A model generated the notes under the pieces. That model had not been told where the DNA came from and made no database searches. It was given only the letters and a program-made list of their open reading frames with translations. DNA of 33,554 nt from Pseudomonadota bacterium (GTDB lineage: Bacteria > Pseudomonadota > Gammaproteobacteria > Burkholderiales > Burkholderiaceae_C). The stretch's first letter is position 1, and each line of letters starts with the position of its first letter. Shown in pieces: positions 27,626-33,554 of the stretch. Made by a program: the position numbers and the translations under genes. The DNA is taken from contig JAKAXL010000030.1 of NCBI GenBank assembly GCA_021816585.1, forward strand, positions 1-33,554, in the 5' to 3' direction.

Positions 27626-30067
27626 TCAGCCGCGCGTCTTGCCCAGTCGCGCGAAGGCCTGCGCCATCGCCGACTGCACCTGCGGCTGCGGCTGGCGCGG
27701 CGCGCCGCGCCCCGCGGCGTCGCGCGGCGTCGCGCGGCGCGACGCGCCCGGCGTCGCCGCGGCGGCGCCGGGCTGCGGGTCCTTGCGCATGCTCAGGCCG
27801 ATGCGCTGGCGCTTCACGTCGACCTCCATCACCGTGACCTGCACGATGTCGCCGACCTTCACCACCTCGGAGGGCTCCTTGACGAAGCGGTCGGCCAGTT
27901 GCGAGACATGCACCAGGCCGTCGCAATGCACGCCGAGGTCGACGAAGGCGCCGAAGGCCGCGACGTTGCTCACGGTGCCTTCCAGGCGCATGCCAGGGCG
28001 CAGGTCCTCGATGCCCTGCACGTCGTCCTGCAGCCGCGCCACGCGGAACTGCGGGCGCGGGTCGCGCCCGGGCTTTTCCAGCTCGCCCAGCACGTCGCGC
28101 ACCGTGAACAGGCCGAAACGCTGGTCCACGAAATCCTCCGCGCGCATGCCGCGCAGGCGCGCCGCGTCGCCCATCAGCACCTCGATCGGCTGCCCCGCCG
28201 CGGCCAGGATGCGCTGCACCAGCGGGTAGCTCTCCGGGTGCACCGCGGAGCGGTCCAGCGGGTTGTCGCCGCCGTTGACGCGCAGGAAGCCCGCCGCCTG
28301 CTCGAAGGTCTTCGGCCCCAGGCCCGGCACCTCGAGCAACGCGGCGCGGTTGGCGAAGGCCCCGGCCTCGTCGCGGCGATGCACGATCTGTTCGGCGATG
28401 CGCGAATTCAATCCCGCCACGCGGGCCAGCAGCGCCGGCGACGCGGTGTTGACGTCGACGCCGACGCGGTTCACGCAGTCCTCCACCACCGCGTCCAGCC
28501 GGCGCGCCAGCCGCGTCTGGTCGACGTCGTGCTGGTACTGCCCGACGCCGATGCTCTTCGGGTCGATCTTCACCAGCTCGGCCAGCGGGTCCTGCACGCG
28601 CCGCGCGATCGACACCGCGCCGCGCAGGCTCACGTCCAGCGCGGGCAGTTCGCGCGATGCCAGTTCGCTGGCCGAATACACCGAGGCGCCGGCCTCGCTG
28701 ACCACGACTTGCGTCAGCCCCAGCTCGGGATGGGCGCGCGCCAGCTCGGAGGCCAGGCGCGAGGTCTCGCGGCTGGCCGTGCCGTTGCCGATGGCGATGA
28801 CGGCCACGCCATGGCGTCGGCACAGCGCCGCCAGCTGGCGCAGGCTGCCCTCCCAGTCGCGGCGCGGCTCGTGCGGATACACGGTGGCGGTCTCCAGCAC
28901 CTTGCCGGTGGCATCGGTGACCGCCACCTTCACGCCGGTGCGGATTCCCGGGTCGAGGCCCATCACCGATTTCGCGCCGGCCGGCGCCGCCAGCAGCAGG
29001 TCGCGCAGGTTCGAGCCGAACACCGCGATGGCCTGCTCCTCGGCCTGTTCGCGCAGCCGCGTGAACAGCTCGCGCTCCAGCGACAGCGACAGCTTCACGC
29101 GCCACGCCCACTGCACGCAGCGCTGCAGCCAGTCGTCGGCGGCGCGCCCGGCATGCGCCCAGCCGATGTGCGAGGCGATGCGCTGCTGCGCCGCGTTGAG
29201 CGCGCCCGGCGCTCCCGCCTCCTCGGCAAGCTCCAGCCCCGCGTCCAGCACCTCCTGCGCGCGCCCGCGCAGCACCGCCAGCGCGCGATGCGACGGCACC
29301 CGCGCGATCGGCTCGGAGTACTCGAAATAGTCCTGGAAATTCGCGCCCTCGGCCTGCTTGCCCTCGCGCAGGCGCGAGCGCAGCACGCCGCAGCCCCACA
29401 GCCACTCGCGCAGCGGCCCGACCAGCGCGGAGTCCTCGGCCCAGGACTCGACCAGGATGTCGCGCGCACCGTCCAGGCAGGCCTCCACCGTGGTGAAGTC
29501 CGAGCCGTCCTCGCCCTTTTGCGCCAGCACGAAGCCCGCGGCCTCGGCGCGCGGCTCCAGCCTCGGGTCGCCGAACAGGCGTTGCGCCAGCGGCTCCAGC
29601 CCGGCGTTGCGCGCCTTCTGGGCACGCGTGACCATGCGCGGCTTGTAGGGAAGGTACAGATCCTCGAGCTGCTGGCGCTGCTCGGCCGCCTCGATGGCCT
29701 GGCGCAGCGGCGGCGTCAGCTTGCCCTGCTGCGCGATGGACTTGAGGATGGCCGCGCGGCGCTGCTCGAGTTCGCGCAGATAGCCCAGGCGCTGCTCGAG
29801 CACGCGCAGATGGTCGTCGCTCATGCCCCCGGTGGCTTCCTTGCGGTAGCGCGCGATGAAAGGCACGGTCGCACCGCCGTCGAGCAGGTCCACCGCGGCG
29901 GCCACCTGCGCCTCGCGCAATTGCAGCTCGGCGGCTAGCTGGGCGAGGATCTTCGCCTGCTGCGCCGCCGGGTCGGCCTGCGGCAGCGGCGGCTCGGCAG
30001 CGACCGCGGCAGCGATCGGGGCGGGGGTCGAGGCGGAGGTCGGAAGCGCGTTTTCGGGCTGGCTCAT
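27626..30067 (-). CDS. tex: Tex-type S1 RNA-binding protein
   Basis: An 813-residue Tex/YhgF homologue. Domains in order: a non-conserved Ala/Pro N-terminus (1-35), the Tex helical N-domain (about 36-330, with TVPFIARYRKEATGGM), a YqgF RNase H-like domain starting at GLDPGIRTG (370-378), helix-hairpin-helix repeats (around LLEVPGLGPKTFEQ), and a C-terminal S1 domain (GMRLEGTVSNVAAFGAFVDLG to RIGLSMR), then a basic tail. Tex binds nucleic acid and is linked to transcription fidelity and, in pathogens, toxin gene expression. The start is ATG at 30067. It converges on the chemoreceptor gene, with 30 bp between stops. Confidence 0.94.
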   Translation of the reverse strand: MSQPENALPTSASTPAPIAAAVAAEPPLPQADPAAQQAKILAQLAAELQLREAQVAAAVDLLDGGATVPFIARYRKEATGGMSDDHLRVLEQRLGYLRELEQRRAAILKSIAQQGKLTPPLRQAIEAAEQRQQLEDLYLPYKPRMVTRAQKARNAGLEPLAQRLFGDPRLEPRAEAAGFVLAQKGEDGSDFTTVEACLDGARDILVESWAEDSALVGPLREWLWGCGVLRSRLREGKQAEGANFQDYFEYSEPIARVPSHRALAVLRGRAQEVLDAGLELAEEAGAPGALNAAQQRIASHIGWAHAGRAADDWLQRCVQWAWRVKLSLSLERELFTRLREQAEEQAIAVFGSNLRDLLLAAPAGAKSVMGLDPGIRTGVKVAVTDATGKVLETATVYPHEPRRDWEGSLRQLAALCRRHGVAVIAIGNGTASRETSRLASELARAHPELGLTQVVVSEAGASVYSASELASRELPALDVSLRGAVSIARRVQDPLAELVKIDPKSIGVGQYQHDVDQTRLARRLDAVVEDCVNRVGVDVNTASPALLARVAGLNSRIAEQIVHRRDEAGAFANRAALLEVPGLGPKTFEQAAGFLRVNGGDNPLDRSAVHPESYPLVQRILAAAGQPIEVLMGDAARLRGMRAEDFVDQRFGLFTVRDVLGELEKPGRDPRPQFRVARLQDDVQGIEDLRPGMRLEGTVSNVAAFGAFVDLGVHCDGLVHVSQLADRFVKEPSEVVKVGDIVQVTVMEVDVKRQRIGLSMRKDPQPGAAAATPGASRRATPRDAAGRGAPRQPQPQVQSAMAQAFARLGKTRG

Positions 30068-30141
30068 CGGTGCGGGCGATTGCGAAAAACCGGCTAGTCT
30101 ACGGCCTGTCCGGCATGCGCCCGCACCCCTGCCGCGAACGG

Positions 30142-31050
30142 TCAGACCGCGTTCACCGGCACCTTCAGGTAGCTGATGCCGTTGGCCTCCGGCTCGGGCA
30201 TCTGCCCGGCGCGCACATTGACCTGGATCGACGGCATGATCAGCGTCGGCATGCCCAGCGTGGCGTCGCGCGCGCTGCGGAAGGCGACGAACTCGTCCTC
30301 GCCGATGCCGTCGTGGATCTGCCGGTTGGCCTCGCGCTGCTCCTGCACCGTGCACACCCAGCGCGGCTCGCGCCCGCCGGGCATGTAGTCGTGGCACATG
30401 TACAGCCGGGTCTGCGCCGGCAGCTCGAAGATCTGCCGCACCGACCGGTACAGCTGGTGCGCGTCGCCGCCGGGGAAGTCGCAGCGCGCGGTCCCGTAGT
30501 CGGGCATGAACAGCGTGTCGCCGACGAAGGCGCAGTCGCCCACCACGTAGACCACGCAGGCGGGAGTGTGGCCGGGGGTGTGCATCACGCGCGCGCGCAG
30601 CTCGCCGATCTCGAAGGTCTCGCCGTCGCTGAACAACTTGTCGAAGGGGCGCCCGTCGCGCGGGATCGACGGGTCGTGGAACAGATCCCCGAACACCTTC
30701 TGCACGTCGCGGATGTGCTCGCCGATGCCGATGCGCCCGCCGAGCTTTTCCCGGATGTAGCTGGCCGCCGACAGGTGGTCGGCGTGCGCATGGGTTTCCA
30801 GCAGCCAGTCCAGCTTCAGCTCCTCGCCGCGGATGTAGTCGATGATCGTGTCGGCGAAGGTGGTGGCGGTGCGCCCCGACGCATAATCGAAGTCCAGCAC
30901 GCTGTCGACCAGCGCGCAGTGCCGCGTCTGCGGGTCCACCACCAGATGGCACACCGTGTTGGTCGGTGCGTGGAACCAGCTGCGCACCTGCGGCCCGGCC
31001 GCCTGCTGCTGGCCCTGCGCCGAAGACTGTCGTTCCTGTACCTGATTCAT
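30142..31050 (-). CDS. MBL-fold metallo-hydrolase, persulfide dioxygenase (ETHE1/Blh)-like
   Basis: A 302-residue metallo-beta-lactamase-fold protein. The metal motif THAHADH gives His87, His89, Asp91 and His92; HTPGHT (157-162), GDTL (Asp178) and MCHDY (His220) supply the others. The pattern and length fit the ETHE1/Blh group, which oxidises glutathione persulfide and in some bacteria is governed by the sulfide-responsive BigR repressor. Glyoxalase II-like activity is the alternative. The start is ATG at 31050, preceded by an AGGAG site with 8-bp spacing. The open frame continues upstream without a stop into tnpB. No ArsR-type repressor gene is adjacent in this window. Confidence 0.85.
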   Translation of the reverse strand: MNQVQERQSSAQGQQQAAGPQVRSWFHAPTNTVCHLVVDPQTRHCALVDSVLDFDYASGRTATTFADTIIDYIRGEELKLDWLLETHAHADHLSAASYIREKLGGRIGIGEHIRDVQKVFGDLFHDPSIPRDGRPFDKLFSDGETFEIGELRARVMHTPGHTPACVVYVVGDCAFVGDTLFMPDYGTARCDFPGGDAHQLYRSVRQIFELPAQTRLYMCHDYMPGGREPRWVCTVQEQREANRQIHDGIGEDEFVAFRSARDATLGMPTLIMPSIQVNVRAGQMPEPEANGISYLKVPVNAV

Positions 31051-31101
31051 GCGCGCTCTCCTCGAGATGGCTGCTTTCGTGGGCGCAGTATCGCTGAGCC
31101 C

Positions 31102-31125
31102 GCTTATACTATGCATAGTATAAGC
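31102..31125 (-). promoter_or_regulatory. 24-bp perfect palindrome (operator candidate) before the MBL gene
   Basis: Every base from 31102 to 31113 is complementary to 31114-31125; the half-site reads gcttatactatg. It is AT-rich inside GC-rich DNA and lies 52 bp before the MBL start. It contains TATACT, a good -10, with GCGACA 18 bp upstream as a 4/6 match to the -35. A dimeric repressor bound here would block the promoter. ArsR-type regulators such as BigR use AT-rich inverted repeats, but the match to a known site was not tested. Confidence 0.75.
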
Positions 31126-31136
31126 CCGAGGCCGCA

Positions 31137-31167
31137 CCCCTGTCGCCGGGCCGTCCCAAGACAGGGG
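31137..31167 (-). other. Perfect 8-bp hairpin at the tnpB-side end of the IS
   Basis: cccctgtc (31137-31144) and gacagggg (31160-31167) are exact reverse complements with a 15-nt loop. It lies just past the TnpB homology end and before the MBL operator. In TnpB systems the guide-RNA scaffold comes from the 3' end of the element, so this may be its terminal stem. The identity is inferred. Confidence 0.5.
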
Positions 31168-31209
31168 GGCCGTTCCGTCAGACTTGCTCGACCATGCGCA
31201 AACATGATC

Positions 31210-32394
31210 GAAGCTGACTTCCTGCTTCAATGAGGCTGGTTTCACGCGCGCCTTGCGGCGCACGCCAGAGCCTTCCTCTTCACAGGCTGACACCGCAGAA
31301 CTTGCGGCCAGATTCTTGAGGTTCACGGCGGCGTTGACGTCGCGGTCGTGATGCGCGCCGCAGGCCGGGCAGGCCCAAGCGCGCACCGACAGCGCCAGCG
31401 CGTCCAGCACATGCCCGCAGTCCGAACACGTCTTGCTGCTCGGATAGAAGCGGTCGGCGAAGACGACTTCGCCGCCGCGCATCGCGGCCTTGTACTCGAC
31501 CTGGCGGCGAAGCTCAGCAAAGCCCATGTCGGAGACGGCGCGGGCAAGGCTGCGATTGCGGACCATGCCGCGCACGTTCAGGTCTTCGAGCGCGACGGTA
31601 TGGAACCTCCGCGTGAGGTCCGTCGTGAGCTTGTGCAAGCTGTTGCTGCGCACATTGGCGATGCGCGCGTGCAGCCGGGCAAGGCGCTGTCTGGCCTTGC
31701 GTCGGTTCGCCGATCCCTTGACCTTGCGGGACAGAGAGCGCGACGCGCGACGCAGGCGCGCAAGCAGCATGGACAGGGCTTTGGGGCCGTGAACCACTTC
31801 CCCCGTTGAGAGTGTCGCCAGCGCCTTGACACCCAGATCCACACCGACGGCGCCTTGGTTTTCGGCTTGTCGCAGGTGCGAAGTGTCTTGGGTGTCCACA
31901 GCTATGGACACGAACCAACGATCGGCGACACGGGAGACGGTCGCCGATGTGATCTTGCCTTCAAAGCGCAATGGTTCACGCATGCGTACCCAGCCCAAGA
32001 CCGGGATGCGAATGCGGGAGCCTTCGACGCTGAACTGGTCGTTGCTCAAGGTGAAGCGATCGTGCCGGCCTTTTTTGCGAAAGGCCGGATAGCGCGCACG
32101 CTTCCTGAAGAAGTTTTGAAACGCCTCGCCCAACTGGATGATCGCCAGCTGCGGCGCGCATTTGGTGACGTCGAGCATCCAGGGGAATTGCTCGCGCTTG
32201 ATGGCGTTGAGTTGGCGGCGCAGCGACATCTGCGACGGCTTGGGCAGGGCCGCATCGACCTTCGCGGCCTCGTACTGGCGCTTCCACTCGGCCAGCGCCC
32301 AGTTGTAGGCAAAGCGCGCAACGCCGCACGCACGGACAAAATAGGTCGCCTGCGCGTTGTTCGGGTCGAGCGCAATCTTGTGTGCGAGGATCAT
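31210..32394 (-). CDS. tnpB: TnpB RNA-guided nuclease of an IS607-like element (no own stop codon)
   Basis: About 395 residues of TnpB homology, ending near KPASLKQEVSF. The RuvC triad is intact: Asp186 (GVDLGVK), Glu270 (VALEDL) and Asp352 (HDRDVNAA). The zinc finger has Cys323, 326, 342 and 345 (CSDCG, CPACG). An N-terminal helix-turn-helix and wedge-like region precede (MILAHKIALDPNNAQATYFVRACG). TnpB is the ancestor of Cas12 and cuts DNA next to a TAM using an RNA from the element's end. The start is ATG at 32394, overlapping the tnpA stop. No stop follows the homology; the frame runs through 53 more codons into the MBL gene, which ends at 30142. The right limit given is the homology end, not a stop. 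Confidence 0.85.
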
Positions 32395-32843
32395 GCTGCG
32401 CTCTCCACGACGCCACGCACGGCGTCGATGAGCTTCTGGTTCTTGCGGGATCCGCTGCCGTACAGCCGCGCCGAGAAGACCGTGATGATTTCCAGCACGT
32501 CCTTCGCCAAGTCTTCTTCAAATGTCGAATCCTCGCCTTGGTTGAGGATGACAACCTCGACGCCCTTGCCCTCGCAGATGGCGAAGACGAGTTCTGCGCC
32601 AAAGCGCGGCAGCCGTTCCTTGTGCGTAACGACCAGTCGCCCGACTTCGCCGCCGATGACCGTATCCAGCAGGCGCTTAAGCCCCTTCTTCTGGTAGTTC
32701 ATGCCCGAACCCAGGACGGAGATGACCTCGAACGTCCAACCTTGCCGAGCGCAGTAAATCTCAAGCACCTGCTTTTGCCGCTCCAGGAAGCCCTGGGGGG
32801 CCGCGAACGCAGTGAGCGGGGGCTTCCTGTTCGGGCGCTTCAC
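32391..32843 (-). pseudogene. tnpA: IS607-type serine recombinase TnpA, N-terminally truncated
   Basis: The frame from LERQKQVLEIYCARQGW to FSARLYGSGSRKNQ matches the C-terminal two thirds of IS607 TnpA, including GSGMNYQKKGLKRLL and VVTHKERLPRFG. Missing are the MerR-like HTH and the YARVSS segment with the catalytic serine, which normally lie directly before LERQKQ. The 20 or so residues upstream (KRPNRKPPLTAFAAPQG) are unrelated, and none of the three frames there encodes the missing part. A GTG at 32843 overlapping the permease stop could start a 150-residue protein, but it could not catalyse recombination. Confidence 0.8.
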
Positions 32844-33554
32844 CCGCGCGCGGCGGCCATCGGGTCGTTGCGCTGCTCGACGGCCAGGGTCAGCACCCTG
32901 CCCTCGATCTGCGCGTCGCCGAGGCGCCCCCGCAGGAATCCCGCGCAGGCAAGCAGCGCCAGCCCCCCAACCACCAGGTTGTCCGCCGGGAAACCCAGCC
33001 ACTCCAGGTGGCGCAGCCAGGCCACCGCGCACAGCGCAGCCACGAAGCCCAGCAGATAGGCGTTGTCGCGCAGGTCGCGCAGCGCGGCCGCGGCGCCCGC
33101 GCGCAGCCAGCCGTGACCGGCCAGCGCCAGCAGCAGCGCCACCAGCAGCCATGCCAGGTTGTAGCGACCTCCCCAGTACACCAGCCAGCTGCCGCACAGG
33201 AAACCGGCCAGGCCCACCGCAGCGGCGCGCCGGGTTCGCAGCGGCTGCGGCACGCTGCCGGCGGCGCCGCCGCTGCGCGCCAGCACGAGCAGGCTCGCCG
33301 GGCCCGCCAGGTAGGCGAACACGACCATCGACGACAGCAAGCCCACCAGCTGCTTCCAGGTGGGAAACGGCAACAGGAACAGCAGCCCGACCCCGGCATT
33401 GACCCACAGCGCAGCCACCGGGCTGCCGTGCGCGTTCAGGCGGGTCAGCCAGCCCCGCGGACGCAACTCGCGGCCGCAGGCGTAGAGAATCCGCGCGGTC
33501 ACCGCGACGAACACGTTGGCCGTACCCATCGGCGCCAGCACCGCGTCGGCCAGC
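32840..33554 (-). CDS. APC-family amino acid permease, C-terminal part (cut by the right edge)
   Basis: About 238 residues of a multi-helix permease whose N-terminus is outside the window. LADAVLAPMGTANVFVAVTARILYACGRE (split: LADAVLAPMGTANVF, TARILYACGRE) matches the middle of APC-superfamily transporters, followed by SPVAALWVN and FAYLAGPASLLVLARS. At least six further membrane helices follow. Such proteins import or exchange amino acids; the substrate cannot be told. The stop at 32840-32842 lies right where the truncated tnpA frame begins, so the last residues could have been altered by the IS event. Confidence 0.8.
   Translation of the reverse strand, partial: LADAVLAPMGTANVFVAVTARILYACGRELRPRGWLTRLNAHGSPVAALWVNAGVGLLFLLPFPTWKQLVGLLSSMVVFAYLAGPASLLVLARSGGAAGSVPQPLRTRRAAAVGLAGFLCGSWLVYWGGRYNLAWLLVALLLALAGHGWLRAGAAAALRDLRDNAYLLGFVAALCAVAWLRHLEWLGFPADNLVVGGLALLACAGFLRGRLGDAQIEGRVLTLAVEQRNDPMAAARG

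Larger units (their letters stand above)
31130..32843 (-). mobile_element. IS607-like (IS200/IS605 superfamily) element, decayed at its tnpA end
   Basis: A tnpA remnant and tnpB overlapping in ATGA, in IS607 order. Base composition is lower in GC than the flanks: I counted 34 of 60 G/C in 31861-31920 against 44 of 60 in 29401-29460. IS607 elements lack terminal inverted repeats and target-site duplications, so the ends cannot be fixed; the limits given are the hairpin on the tnpB side and the permease stop on the other. Confidence 0.7.

Noticed and set aside
30075..30110. CCGG...CCGG followed by TTTTT upstream of tex, as a terminator for the MBL gene
   Set aside because: Only four base pairs with a 16-nt loop; too weak. 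The T-run may belong to the tex leader.

Overview
The window is GC-rich chromosomal DNA from a betaproteobacterium, most likely of the order Burkholderiales. The evidence is gene order: ndk-rlmN-pilW-rodZ-ispG-hisS-yfgM-bamB-der-hfq-hflX-hflK-hflC-hisZ-purA-phosphoribosyltransferase, all on the minus strand, is a characteristic housekeeping block of that group. rluB/scpB, an FNR-type oxygen regulator and tex fit the same background. I cannot name the genus from sequence alone.

Layout. At the left edge (1-3544) lie the end of an IclR-type regulator, a hyaluronan-synthase-like membrane glycosyltransferase, a CbiX/SirB-type chelatase and a voltage-sensor-type potassium channel. From 3565 to 22790 nearly everything is on the minus strand. 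Read in the direction of transcription it is scpB-rluB, then ndk-rlmN-pilW-rodZ-ispG-hisS-yfgM-bamB-der, then hfq-hflX-hflK-hflC, then hisZ-purA-PRTase. Several neighbours overlap by 4 bp (rlmN/pilW, yfgM/bamB), hfq and hflX overlap by 26 bp, and hairpins lie in some of the gaps. The block joins nucleotide supply, isoprenoid synthesis, tRNA charging, outer-membrane and pilus assembly, ribosome assembly, RNA chaperoning and control of FtsH.

From 23264 to 27595 are a 2Fe-2S flavin reductase, a divergent Nudix hydrolase, an FNR-family regulator with the four iron-sulphur cysteines, and a soluble chemoreceptor whose sensor domain is C-terminal. tex (minus strand) follows.

The right end (30142-33554) is the unusual part. 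A TnpB with an intact RuvC triad and zinc finger, plus an N-terminally truncated IS607-type serine-recombinase TnpA, sits between a partial APC-type permease and a metallo-beta-lactamase-fold gene resembling persulfide dioxygenases. The TnpB frame has no stop codon at the end of the element. It stays open through a GC-rich hairpin and a 24-bp perfect AT-rich palindrome straight into the metallo-hydrolase, giving one 750-codon frame. The hydrolase has its own good ribosome binding site, so independent expression is likely. The arrangement still raises the possibility of a fusion protein, of a mobile-element-supplied promoter, or of a TnpB guide RNA drawn from the hydrolase promoter.

No tRNA, rRNA, CRISPR array or phage gene was seen.
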